Positions 1 through 7,224 of a stretch of 18,261 nucleotides of DNA are shown piece by piece. A program made the position numbers and the translations under genes. The DNA is from Bacillota bacterium. Its GTDB lineage: Bacteria; Bacillota; Clostridia; Lachnospirales; Lachnospiraceae. The notes beneath the pieces were generated by a model that saw nothing but the letters and a program-made list of their open reading frames with translations, was not told the origin of the DNA and made no database searches. The stretch lies in the NCBI GenBank assembly GCA_023460575.1, contig JAEWPQ010000233.1, positions 1-18,261 on the forward strand. The letters run 5' to 3'. Within the stretch, counting starts at the first letter, position 1. Each line of letters starts with the position of its first letter.

Positions 1-117
1 GCTGTCAAGTTAATTGTATCCAAGATGGCAGACGCAGTAATCGAAGCAAACCAGGGCGAGGCAGTAGCTGAGGAAGCAGAAGCAGCTCAGGAGTTAGAAG
101 AGACTGTAGAAGCTTAA
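1..117 (+). CDS. rpsB: 30S ribosomal protein S2, C-terminal end (partial)
   Basis: The first 38 codons are open in frame 1 and end at TAA 115-117. They begin AVKLIVSKMADAVIEANQG, which matches the end of the S2 core, where the last helix packs on the 30S head. This is followed by a Glu/Ala-rich acidic tail ending EETVEA, as many Firmicute S2 proteins have. The 5' part lies outside the window. The identification is supported by tsf directly downstream, since rpsB-tsf is one of the most conserved bacterial gene pairs. S2 helps recruit S1 and mRNA to the small subunit. Only the tail is visible, so the call rests on a short match plus context. Confidence 0.9.
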   Translation, partial: AVKLIVSKMADAVIEANQGEAVAEEAEAAQELEETVEA

Positions 118-130
118 GATTCAGACGAAT

Positions 131-172
131 GTATGCTTCGGTCTGCTGTATGGCGGGTCGGAGCATATTTTT
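131..172 (+). terminator. Terminator/attenuator between rpsB and tsf
   Basis: A long hairpin lies 13 nt after the rpsB stop. The left arm 131-146 pairs with the right arm 153-168, with several G-U pairs and no mismatch, and the loop TGTATG is at 147-152. The T-run 168-172 follows at once. This has the form of an intrinsic terminator. I see no convincing promoter between it and tsf, so tsf probably relies on read-through. That would make the hairpin an attenuator setting the ratio of EF-Ts to S2. Confidence 0.75.
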
Positions 173-228
173 ATGAACAGACCTTTTGCAATATCAATGA
201 CGTTTAATCGATGATGGAGGGAAAACAA

Positions 229-1152
229 ATGGCAGCAGTTACAGCTGGAATGGTAAAAGAATTAAGAGAGTTAACCGGTGCAGGTATGATGGATTGTAAG
301 AAAGCACTTGCAGAGACTGACGGTGATATGGACAAGGCAGTTGAGTTCTTAAGAGAAAAAGGACTTGCAGCTGCATCTAAAAAGGCAGGAAGAATTGCTG
401 CAGAAGGTGTTGTTACAACTGTAGTAAGTGAAGACGGAAAATCCGGAGCGATCGTAGAAGTAAACAGTGAGACAGATTTCGTTGCCAAGAACGCTCAGTT
501 CCAGGGATATGTAGCTGACGTGGTTTCCCAGGTTCTTGCTACTGAAGCAAAGGATATGGATGCATTCATGGCTGAGTCATGGATCAGTGACAGCTCATTA
601 ACAGTAGCGCAGGCTTTATCCAGCCAGATCTCTGTTATTGGCGAGAATATGAATATCAGAAGATTTGAAAAGATTACAACTGATGGTGTAGTTGTTGACT
701 ATATACATGGCGGCGGAAGAATCGGTGTTCTGATTGAAGCTGGTGCAGAAGTAGTAAATGATACAGTTAAGGAAGCGTTAAAGAATATTGCAATGCAGAT
801 CGCTGCTTTAACTCCAAAGTATGTAAAGAGAGACGAGATTTCTCAGGAATTCATTGATCATGAAATGGAAATCTTAAAGGTTCAGGCTAAGAATGAAAAT
901 CCTGACAAGCCAGATTCCATTCTTGAGAAGATGATTGTTGGCCGTTTGAATAAGGAATTAAAAGAGTTCTGTCTGGTAGACCAGGCTTACGTAAAAGACG
1001 GAGACTTAACAGTTGGCAAGTATTTAGAGCAGGTTTCTAAAGAAGTCGGCGGAAAAGTAGAAGTCAGAAAATTCGTACGCTTCGAAACAGGCGAAGGTCT
1101 TGAGAAGAAAGAAGAGAACTTTGCAGAAGAAGTTGCAAGACAGATGCAATAA
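229..1152 (+). CDS. tsf: Elongation factor Ts
   Basis: EF-Ts is the guanine nucleotide exchange factor that recycles EF-Tu-GDP to EF-Tu-GTP in the cytoplasm. The protein has 307 residues, close to the family length. It opens with the UBA-like N-terminal domain (VKELRELTGAGMMDCKKAL). The EF-Tu contact motif TDFVAKN starts at residue 82, and its Asp-Phe disrupts Mg binding in EF-Tu. Two dimerisation subdomains follow. I chose ATG 229 over the in-frame ATG 211 because GGAGGG at 216-221 sits 7 nt before 229, and the protein then begins MAAVTAGMVKELR as in homologues. It is downstream of rpsB and followed by its own terminator. Confidence 0.97.
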   Translation: MAAVTAGMVKELRELTGAGMMDCKKALAETDGDMDKAVEFLREKGLAAASKKAGRIAAEGVVTTVVSEDGKSGAIVEVNSETDFVAKNAQFQGYVADVVSQVLATEAKDMDAFMAESWISDSSLTVAQALSSQISVIGENMNIRRFEKITTDGVVVDYIHGGGRIGVLIEAGAEVVNDTVKEALKNIAMQIAALTPKYVKRDEISQEFIDHEMEILKVQAKNENPDKPDSILEKMIVGRLNKELKEFCLVDQAYVKDGDLTVGKYLEQVSKEVGGKVEVRKFVRFETGEGLEKKEENFAEEVARQMQ

Positions 1153-1175
1153 AACTGTAACAGGATTCTGGGGGG

Positions 1176-1202
1176 AATCCCATGGGTATCCATGGGATTT
1201 TT
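1176..1202 (+). terminator. Intrinsic terminator after tsf
   Basis: A perfect 10-bp stem pairs AATCCCATGG (1176-1185) with CCATGGGATT (1190-1199). The loop GTAT is at 1186-1189 and a T-run covers 1198-1202. It starts 24 nt after the tsf stop and ends before the opp leader, so it should separate rpsB-tsf transcripts from the peptide transporter. Each arm contains the palindrome CCATGG, giving a repeat that is both direct and inverted. On the minus strand the stem is followed by C rather than T, so it is likely one-directional. Confidence 0.85.
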
Positions 1203-1212
1203 CTATTCAAAC

Positions 1213-1257
1213 AGTGTCCGTTTCCGATTGACATATGTTTCCAGCCGGACGGACATT
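1213..1257 (+). promoter_or_regulatory. Inverted repeat and possible -35 box in the oppB leader
   Basis: AGTGTCCGT (1213-1221) is complementary to ACGGACATT (1249-1257), with one G-U pair and 27 nt between. The interval holds a perfect TTGACA at 1228-1233, but no good -10 box lies 16-18 nt further on; the best match there is poor. The repeat may be an operator flanking an opp promoter, or a stem in the leader RNA. The oppBCDF operon must start somewhere here because the tsf terminator is just upstream, so the region is marked as regulatory with low confidence. Confidence 0.3.
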
Positions 1258-1279
1258 ACAACAAAAGGAGTTGATGAGA

Positions 1280-2197
1280 GTGGCTAAATATATTATAAAA
1301 CGTATTGCTATGGCGATTATAACAATTTTTGCTGTTGCTACGGTAACATTTTTTGTCATGAACATGGTGCCAGGAGGACCATTCATGTCAGAAAAGGCAA
1401 TCAGCCCACAGGCCCAGGCGGCATTAAATGAAAAATATGGTCTGGATAAACCATTGAGTGAACAGTATGTAACTTATATGAAAGATATTCTGCAGGGAGA
1501 CTTAGGTTTGAGTGTTAAGCAGCGTGGACGTACTGTAAACATGATAATTGGCTCAAAATTCCCTGTATCCGCAAGAATCGGAGGAATGGCAATTCTGGCA
1601 GCAGTATTGATTGGCGTACCCCTTGGAAGTATTGCTGCGTTCAAACGGGGGACAATCGTTGATAATATCATTATCGTATTCAGTACCTGTGGAATTGCAG
1701 TTCCAAGTTTTGTGGTCTGTACCATACTTATGTATGTTCTCAGCTTAAAGTTGGGTCTTTTACCTACGTTTGGGCTTGGATCATGGAAGAATTATATTAT
1801 GCCCGTCATGGCACTTGCTCTTTACCCATCATCCTACATTGCAAGACTGATGCGTTCTTCCATGCTGGATGTCATGGGACAGGATTATATGAGAACAGCC
1901 CGTGCAAAAGGTCTTTCCCAGCTGGTGAGTATTTTCAAGCATGCACTTCGTAATGCCATTCTTCCAGTGGTTACATATTTAGGACCGCTGCTGGCTTACA
2001 CAGTAACAGGTAGCTTTATTGTTGAGAAAATATTTACCATTCCAGGGCTAGGATCTGAATTTATTGGTTCCATTACAGGACGTGATTATCCTCTTATTAT
2101 GGGTACTACAATTTTCCTTGCTTCTTTGATGGTTGTAATGAATGTGCTGGTTGATGTCGCTTATAAATTCATTGATCCACGTATCAATCTGAAGTAA
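1280..2197 (+). CDS. oppB: Oligopeptide ABC transporter, permease OppB
   Basis: This is an integral membrane subunit that pairs with OppC to form the translocation path of an oligopeptide importer. It begins with a hydrophobic segment just after the start (AIITIFAVATVTFFV). A periplasm-type extended loop carrying GPF and GLDKPL follows, then five further hydrophobic stretches. The cytoplasmic EAA coupling motif DYMRTARAKGLS starts near residue 202 and contacts the ATPases. The C-terminus ends in YKFIDPRI, typical of OppB/DppB. The start is ambiguous. AAAGGAG ends at 1270, which is 9 nt before GTG 1280 but only 3 nt before the in-frame ATG 1274. I prefer GTG by spacing; ATG would add two residues. 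It is the first gene of the opp cassette, and its substrate class is inferred from the whole operon. Confidence 0.92.
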   Translation: MAKYIIKRIAMAIITIFAVATVTFFVMNMVPGGPFMSEKAISPQAQAALNEKYGLDKPLSEQYVTYMKDILQGDLGLSVKQRGRTVNMIIGSKFPVSARIGGMAILAAVLIGVPLGSIAAFKRGTIVDNIIIVFSTCGIAVPSFVVCTILMYVLSLKLGLLPTFGLGSWKNYIMPVMALALYPSSYIARLMRSSMLDVMGQDYMRTARAKGLSQLVSIFKHALRNAILPVVTYLGPLLAYTVTGSFIVEKIFTIPGLGSEFIGSITGRDYPLIMGTTIFLASLMVVMNVLVDVAYKFIDPRINLK

Positions 2198-2214
2198 GAG
2201 AAAGGAGAAAGAGG

Positions 2215-3255
2215 ATGCCAAAGAATAAATTATCATTACAGTTAAATGTGGAAGACTTTCTCCTTGCCAGTGATGCGGAAAAAGAAAGCCTTACTGTCAT
2301 GCGGAAAAGTGTAGGATTCTGGAAAGACGGAATCAGACGTCTGAAGAAAAATAAAATTGCGATGGTCAGTATAGTCGTAATTGTCATTGTATTTATACTT
2401 TCATTTGTAATACCTCAGTTATATCCATACAGCTATGAACAGCAGATTCGCGGAAGTGAGAATTTAGCTCCTATGCAGTATTCGGTGAAAGAACTTGCTT
2501 CTATGGATGCGGGGGAGAGTGTATTTCCTCATGTTTTAGGAACAGATAACTTAGGACGTGACTATGCAGTCCGCGTTATGATGGGAAGCAGAGTTTCCCT
2601 GATTGTCGGTCTTGTCGCTTCTGCCATAATCTTACTGATCGGTTCTCTTTACGGTTCCGTTGCCGGTTTCTTCGGAGGATGGGTGGATATGATTATGATG
2701 CGGATTGTTGATATGATTTACACAGTTCCTGATATTTTAATCATTGTACTTTTATCTGTGGCCTTTGATCAGCCGTTAAAAGCTTTGGCTCAAAAACCGG
2801 GTTTTCAATGGATTCAGGTAATCGGCGTTAACCTGATCAGTATTTTCGTTGTATTTGCCCTGCTTTACTGGGTTGGTATGGCACGTATTGTACGAAGCCA
2901 GATTCTTATTTTAAAAGAGCAGGAATATGTAACTGCAGCAAGAGCTCTGGGAGCTTCCAGTGCTCATATTATTAAAAAGCATCTGCTTACCAACTGTATT
3001 GGTACATTGATTGTAACTACAACGCTTCAGATTCCTTCTTCCATATTTACTGAGAGCTTTTTAAGCTTCCTTGGTCTTGGAGTGGCTGCGCCCATGCCTT
3101 CACTGGGAAGTCTTGCAAGTGCTGCATTAAATGGTCTGCAGAGTTATCCTCACCGTTTGTTTGCTCCGGCACTGATGATTTCAGTTATTATTTTAAGTTT
3201 CAATCTGTTAGGTGACGGTCTTCGGGATGCATTCGATCCGAAACTGAAAGATTAA
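2215..3255 (+). CDS. oppC: Oligopeptide ABC transporter, permease OppC
   Basis: The second permease subunit has 346 residues. A roughly 50-residue cytoplasmic lead carries an OppC N-terminal-type sequence (FWKDGIRRLKKNKIAMVSI) running into the first membrane helix. A large external loop contains HVLGTDNLGRDYAVRVMMG, the conserved signature of OppC/DppC. The EAA motif EYVTAARALGAS starts at residue 237. Near the end, ESFLSFLGLGVAAPMPSLG matches family members closely. AAAGGAG at 2201-2207 sits 7 nt before ATG 2215. The gap to oppB is 17 nt, and oppD follows after 15 nt. The external loop after the first helix is somewhat long, but nothing is missing. Confidence 0.94.
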   Translation: MPKNKLSLQLNVEDFLLASDAEKESLTVMRKSVGFWKDGIRRLKKNKIAMVSIVVIVIVFILSFVIPQLYPYSYEQQIRGSENLAPMQYSVKELASMDAGESVFPHVLGTDNLGRDYAVRVMMGSRVSLIVGLVASAIILLIGSLYGSVAGFFGGWVDMIMMRIVDMIYTVPDILIIVLLSVAFDQPLKALAQKPGFQWIQVIGVNLISIFVVFALLYWVGMARIVRSQILILKEQEYVTAARALGASSAHIIKKHLLTNCIGTLIVTTTLQIPSSIFTESFLSFLGLGVAAPMPSLGSLASAALNGLQSYPHRLFAPALMISVIILSFNLLGDGLRDAFDPKLKD

Positions 3256-3270
3256 AGGAGGGAAGAAACG

Positions 3271-4281
3271 ATGAGTGAATATTTAGTTAATATTGAGAAT
3301 GAACGTCTTTCTTTCTTTACTCCGGCAGGGGAAGTTAAGGCTTTAAATAATGTTTCCTTTCATTTACGTGAAGGGGAAGTACTGGGAATTGTAGGAGAAT
3401 CAGGATCCGGAAAATCTGTAACTGCCTACAGTCTGATGGGACTTACAGCATATCCTGGTCGTTTGCTGGGAGGCTCCCTTCAGTTTAACGGACATCAGAT
3501 TGATCAGATGACGGAAAAAGAAATGCGTAAGATCCGTGGAAATGAAATATCAATCATTTTTCAGGATCCAATGACCAGCTTAAATCCGGTGTATACAATT
3601 GGCAACCAGATTTGTGAGGTTGTTAAGCTTCACACAAATAAAAACTCCCAGCAGGCAAGGGAAAGAGCAAAAGAGCTTCTGACTCTGGTTGGTATCAATG
3701 AGCCGGAGAAGCGTCTTAAGCAGTATCCTCATGAATTGTCTGGCGGAATGCGCCAGAGGGTTATGATTGCTATTGCGCTGGCGTGTGAGCCAAAGCTTCT
3801 GATTGCGGATGAGCCGACAACTGCTCTTGATGTTACGATACAGGCGCAGATTTTGGAACTTATGATGGAGTTAAAGGAAAAGCTTGGCATGGCAATTATC
3901 ATGATCACTCACGATCTGGGTGTTGTTGCCAACATGTGTGACCGCATTGCTGTTATGTATGCAGGAAAAGTGGTGGAGTATGGAGATGCCAATGATATTT
4001 TCTACAATCCATGTCATGAATATACAAAAGGTCTGATCCGCAGCATCCCGAAACTGACTGAAAAAGAGCACAGCAAGCTGATCCCTATTGAAGGAAGTCC
4101 TGTGGATATGCTTAATCCTCCCGCTGGCTGTCCGTTTGCACCCCGCTGCAGATCCTGCATGAAGATTTGTCTTCGTGAAATGCCGCCTTATACAGATATA
4201 TCTGAAATTCATTACAGTGCCTGCTGGCTGATGCAAAAACAGGAATTTGAAAAACAACAGGCGCAGAAGGGAGACGCATAA
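3271..4281 (+). CDS. oppD: Oligopeptide ABC transporter, ATPase OppD
   Basis: One of the two ATPases powering peptide import. Visible elements are Walker A GESGSGKS (42-49), a Q-loop in FQDPMTSLNP, the signature LSGGMRQR (156-163), Walker B ending in D180-E181 and the switch His214. The C-terminal oligopeptide/dipeptide domain carries Cys287, Cys293, Cys300 and Cys318. In characterised DppD/OppD relatives this four-Cys set binds a [4Fe-4S] cluster. An extra Cys296 is present. ATG 3271 follows AAAGGAGG with good spacing. The stop TAA 4279-4281 shares its last base with the oppF ATG, so the two ATPases are translationally coupled, which suits a 1:1 heterodimer. Confidence 0.96.
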   Translation: MSEYLVNIENERLSFFTPAGEVKALNNVSFHLREGEVLGIVGESGSGKSVTAYSLMGLTAYPGRLLGGSLQFNGHQIDQMTEKEMRKIRGNEISIIFQDPMTSLNPVYTIGNQICEVVKLHTNKNSQQARERAKELLTLVGINEPEKRLKQYPHELSGGMRQRVMIAIALACEPKLLIADEPTTALDVTIQAQILELMMELKEKLGMAIIMITHDLGVVANMCDRIAVMYAGKVVEYGDANDIFYNPCHEYTKGLIRSIPKLTEKEHSKLIPIEGSPVDMLNPPAGCPFAPRCRSCMKICLREMPPYTDISEIHYSACWLMQKQEFEKQQAQKGDA

Positions 4282-5258
4282 TGGACCAAAAATATCTGGT
4301 AGAAGTTGAAAATTTAAAGCAGTACTTCCCTGTTGCCGGTGGCAAATTATTGGAAAAGAAAGTGGTTAAGGCTGTTGATAATGTTTCATTTGGCATAAAA
4401 AAAGGAGAAACTCTGGGACTTGTAGGAGAATCCGGCTGTGGAAAGACAACAACGGGACGAACCCTGCTGCGTCTTTATGAACCAACAGAAGGAAAGATCT
4501 ATTTTGAAGGAAAAGATATTACGAAGGTCAATATGCTTCCATACCGTCAGAAAATGCAGATCGTTTTCCAGGATCCTTATGCAAGTCTGGATCCCCGTAT
4601 GACAGTAGGAGATATTATCGGTGAAGCAATTGACATTCATCATCTGGCGGCCAATAAAAAAGAACGCCAGGAGCAGATTATTTCTGTTCTTTCCACAGTT
4701 GGATTAAATTCCGAACATGCAAACCGTTATCCTCACGAATTTTCAGGCGGTCAGCGGCAGCGTGTGGGAATTGCCCGTGCACTGGCTGTAGATCCACAGT
4801 TTATTGTCTGTGACGAACCTGTATCTGCACTGGATGTTTCCATTCAGGCCCAGGTAGTAAATATGTTTGAACAGTTACAGGAAGAGAGAGGCTTAACCTA
4901 TTTGTTTATTGCTCATGACCTTTCTATAGTAAAGCATATCTCTAACCGTATCGGAGTTATGTATTTAGGAAAGATGGTAGAGCTTGCTGACAGTTATGAG
5001 CTTACTTTCCACAGCGTTCATCCATATACGAAGAGTCTGATATCAGCAATTCCGATTGCAGATCCGGAAGCAAGCCGGAAATCGAAGAGAATTATGCTGG
5101 AAGGAGATGTGCCAAGTCCCGTAAATCCGCCATCCGGCTGCCGGTTCCGTACCCGCTGCCCTTATGCGGATGAGCTCTGTGCGGCACAGGAACCGGAATG
5201 GAAGGAAGTCTCCTCCGGACATTACGCTGCCTGCCATCATCTGGATAAAGTGAATTAA
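4281..5258 (+). CDS. oppF: Oligopeptide ABC transporter, ATPase OppF
   Basis: The partner ATPase of OppD has 325 residues. It has Walker A GESGCGKT (49-56), Q-loop FQDPYASLDP, signature FSGGQRQR (154-161), Walker B ending in D178-E179, and switch His212 in AHDLS. All catalytic elements appear intact, so the heterodimer need not have a degenerate site. The C-terminal domain has Cys at 287, 293, 300 and 318, the same pattern and the same numbers as OppD. It starts at ATG 4281, overlapping the oppD stop by one base. The upstream GGGAGACG within the oppD end serves as ribosome site. A 111-nt gap with its own regulatory signals separates it from oppA. Confidence 0.96.
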   Translation: MDQKYLVEVENLKQYFPVAGGKLLEKKVVKAVDNVSFGIKKGETLGLVGESGCGKTTTGRTLLRLYEPTEGKIYFEGKDITKVNMLPYRQKMQIVFQDPYASLDPRMTVGDIIGEAIDIHHLAANKKERQEQIISVLSTVGLNSEHANRYPHEFSGGQRQRVGIARALAVDPQFIVCDEPVSALDVSIQAQVVNMFEQLQEERGLTYLFIAHDLSIVKHISNRIGVMYLGKMVELADSYELTFHSVHPYTKSLISAIPIADPEASRKSKRIMLEGDVPSPVNPPSGCRFRTRCPYADELCAAQEPEWKEVSSGHYAACHHLDKVN

Positions 5259-5265
5259 AATTAGA

Positions 5266-5294
5266 TTGAACTTTTGCTGCTTTTATGTTATGCT
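5266..5294 (+). promoter_or_regulatory. Predicted oppA promoter
   Basis: TTGAAC (5266-5271) and TATGCT (5289-5294) are separated by 17 nt, and TGT directly before the -10 makes it an extended -10 element (TGnTATGCT). Each hexamer matches the vegetative sigma consensus at four positions. The predicted start is near A5300/A5301, only a few bases before the stem-loop at 5304. This would let the binding protein be made in excess over the membrane complex, as is usual for such importers. Confidence 0.6.
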
Positions 5295-5303
5295 TAGTAA
5301 ATG

Positions 5304-5343
5304 AATTGGCGCAGTAGCCGGATAAAGTGCTACTGCGTTAATT
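5304..5343 (+). promoter_or_regulatory. Stem-loop at the 5' end of the oppA mRNA
   Basis: A 15-bp stem pairs 5304-5318 with 5329-5343 (core CGCAGTAGC/GCTACTGCG), with two G-U pairs, no mismatch and a 10-nt loop at 5319-5328. It is followed by AAAATAATTTTATAGG, which has no uninterrupted T-run, so it is a poor intrinsic terminator. It lies between oppF and oppA, about 3 nt after the predicted start site and 15 nt before the TAGGAGG of oppA. The likely role is a 5' stabiliser of oppA mRNA, or a 3' end protecting the oppBCDF message; partial termination cannot be excluded. Confidence 0.65.
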
Positions 5344-5369
5344 AAAATAATTTTATAGGAGGAATAACT

Positions 5370-7070
5370 ATGAAAAAAATGTCACTTGTATTGGCAGCAG
5401 TTATGGCATCTGGTTTATTACTTACCGCTTGCGGCGGCAGTAAATCAGCTCAGCCCACAACTGGCGCAGAAGCCACTACAACTGCAGCAGCAAACGGTGA
5501 GACTGCAGCCCCCGCGGAAGGAACAACTACAGGCCTTGATCTTGCGGTGCAGATTGGACCGGATCCCGAGACCATTGATCCTGCTTTAAATAGTGCTGTT
5601 GATGGTGCAAACATTATTGTACAGGCTTTCGAAACTCTGCTTATTGTTGATCAGGACAATAAGATTGTCCCAGGAGAGGCCGAATCTTATGATGTATCAG
5701 AGGATGGCCTTACCTATACATTCCATCTTCGTGATGGCTTAAAATGGAGTGATGGTTCTCCATTAACTGCCAATGATTTTGTATATGCATGGAAGAGAAT
5801 TGCAGATCCGAATACAGCAGCTCCATATGGCGCTGATATGTTAGGATATGTGAAAGGCTATAAAGAAGCAACAGAAGGAAATCCTGATGCACTTGCAGTG
5901 ACTGCTCCGGATGATAAGACATTTGTTGTTGAACTGGCTGTTCCCTGTGTTTATTTCACAAAGCTGGTTACACATGCAACCATGTCTCCTGTTCAGAAGG
6001 CCACAGTTGAGGCAAATGGCGATCAGTGGACATTAAAACCTGAAACTTATGTTTCCAATGGTCCGTTCAAGATGATTGAATGGGTACCTGGTTCTCATAT
6101 GACATTTGCTAAGAATGAAAATTACTGGGGTGCCGATAAAGTTACTGTAAATACTCTGAAATTCGTTCTTATGGAAGATTCCAATGCATCTTACAGCGCT
6201 TACCAGACAGGTGAAGTTGCTCTGATCAAGGATGTTCCTACAGAAGAAGTACCAGGTTTAAGAGGAAAAGAAGATTTCCATGTTGAACCGTTAATGGGTA
6301 CTTACTATGTTGATTTCCAGAATCAGAAAGAACCATTTAATAATCCTGATGTTCGTATGGCATTAAGCCTTGCTATTGACCGTGATTATGTAGCAAATAC
6401 AGTAATGCAGGGAACCTTTTCTCCAGCTACAAACTTCGTTGGACCTGGTATCACCGATGCAAAAGAAGGAAAATTCTTTGAAGATGTAACAAGAGAAATC
6501 AACGGCGGAGACACCTTTGATATAAAGAATCATGAAGCAGATGTTGCGAAAGCAAAAGAGTTACTTGCAAAAGCCGGTTATCCGGATGGCAAGGGATTCC
6601 CTACTTTCGAATATATGATCAATGATGCAAGTTATCACAAACCAGTTGCAGAATATTTACAGAGCTGCTGGAAAGAAACACTTGGAATTAACATGGATAT
6701 CAAGGTAGTTGAGTGGTCTACCTTTACACCAACCCGTCGTGCAGGTGATTATCAGACAGCACGTGATGGCTGGGTATATGATTACGACGATCCATCCAAC
6801 ATGCTTAATTTAATGATGTCAACAAGTGGAAACAACAATGCAAAGTACAGCAATCCTGAAGTTGACAAACTGCTGAATGAGGCTAACTCTACTGCAGATC
6901 TTGATGAGCATTATACAAAACTCCATGAGGCTGAGAAAATGATCCTTACTGACGCAGCAGTTGCTCCTGTTGCATACTACAATGAATTCTGGTTACAGAA
7001 TCCGAAGTTAAAAGGAACATGGCATTCTCCATATGGCTTCTGGTTCTTCCAGTATGCTACCATGGAATAA
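5370..7070 (+). CDS. oppA: Oligopeptide-binding lipoprotein OppA
   Basis: An extracellular substrate-binding protein (566 residues) that captures peptides and delivers them to OppBC. The signal peptide MKKMSLVLAAVMASG ends in the lipobox LTAC, with Cys21 as the predicted lipid-modified residue. A Thr/Ala/Glu-rich flexible linker covers about residues 22-55. The mature fold is the SBP family 5 type, shown by PETIDPALNS, FHLRDGLKWSDGSPLTANDFVYAW, and NPDVRMALSLAIDRDYV in the second lobe. Downstream elements WKETLGI and WVYDYDDPSNML match Opp-type binders that accept peptides. TAGGAGG precedes ATG 5370 with 7-nt spacing. It is the last gene of the cassette. Binding specificity cannot be read from the sequence; murein peptides or signalling peptides are alternatives. 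Confidence 0.94.
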   Translation: MKKMSLVLAAVMASGLLLTACGGSKSAQPTTGAEATTTAAANGETAAPAEGTTTGLDLAVQIGPDPETIDPALNSAVDGANIIVQAFETLLIVDQDNKIVPGEAESYDVSEDGLTYTFHLRDGLKWSDGSPLTANDFVYAWKRIADPNTAAPYGADMLGYVKGYKEATEGNPDALAVTAPDDKTFVVELAVPCVYFTKLVTHATMSPVQKATVEANGDQWTLKPETYVSNGPFKMIEWVPGSHMTFAKNENYWGADKVTVNTLKFVLMEDSNASYSAYQTGEVALIKDVPTEEVPGLRGKEDFHVEPLMGTYYVDFQNQKEPFNNPDVRMALSLAIDRDYVANTVMQGTFSPATNFVGPGITDAKEGKFFEDVTREINGGDTFDIKNHEADVAKAKELLAKAGYPDGKGFPTFEYMINDASYHKPVAEYLQSCWKETLGINMDIKVVEWSTFTPTRRAGDYQTARDGWVYDYDDPSNMLNLMMSTSGNNNAKYSNPEVDKLLNEANSTADLDEHYTKLHEAEKMILTDAAVAPVAYYNEFWLQNPKLKGTWHSPYGFWFFQYATME

Positions 7071-7092
7071 GTTTTAATATACAGACGAAAAG

Positions 7093-7121
7093 CATCTGGA
7101 TGTAATATCCAGGTGTTTTTT
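7093..7121 (+). terminator. Intrinsic terminator after oppA
   Basis: A 9-bp stem pairs CATCTGGAT (7093-7101) with ATCCAGGTG (7107-7115), with one G-U pair and a GTAAT loop. It runs straight into T6 (7116-7121). An A-run precedes the stem. It starts 22 nt past the oppA stop and closes the transporter unit before the pyrH promoter. Confidence 0.9.
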
Positions 7122-7157
7122 GTTGCGCTTACAATCTTACGGCTGGGAAACTTCCTC

Positions 7158-7186
7158 TTTCCAACCATCTAAAAGTATGCTATAAT
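7158..7186 (+). promoter_or_regulatory. Predicted pyrH promoter
   Basis: A perfect TATAAT (7181-7186) is preceded by TGC, giving an extended -10. TTTCCA (7158-7163), a 4/6 match to TTGACA, lies 17 nt upstream. Transcription would start near 7193, leaving a leader of only about 30 nt before pyrH, too short for an attenuator or riboswitch. An imperfect hairpin (7141-7149 with 7158-7166, one mismatch) overlaps the -35 and could be an operator; that is weak. Confidence 0.7.
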
Positions 7187-7224
7187 CTTTTAAGACAATA
7201 CAAAAGTACAGGAGAGTTTAAGCT

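Noticed and set aside
211..228. Upstream ATG for tsf adding six residues
   Set aside because: The GGAGGG ribosome site lies inside this stretch and serves ATG 229.
204..488. 94-codon minus-strand frame opposite tsf
   Set aside because: Ser/Ala/Thr-rich shadow of EF-Ts codons with no start signals.
1228..1262. A complete sigma-A promoter for oppB built on TTGACA 1228-1233
   Set aside because: No hexamer 16-18 nt downstream matches TATAAT at more than three positions, so only a low-confidence regulatory region is reported.
5304..5343. The oppF-oppA stem-loop as a riboswitch or full terminator
   Set aside because: It is a single simple hairpin with no conserved aptamer architecture and no uninterrupted T-run; a stabiliser role fits better.
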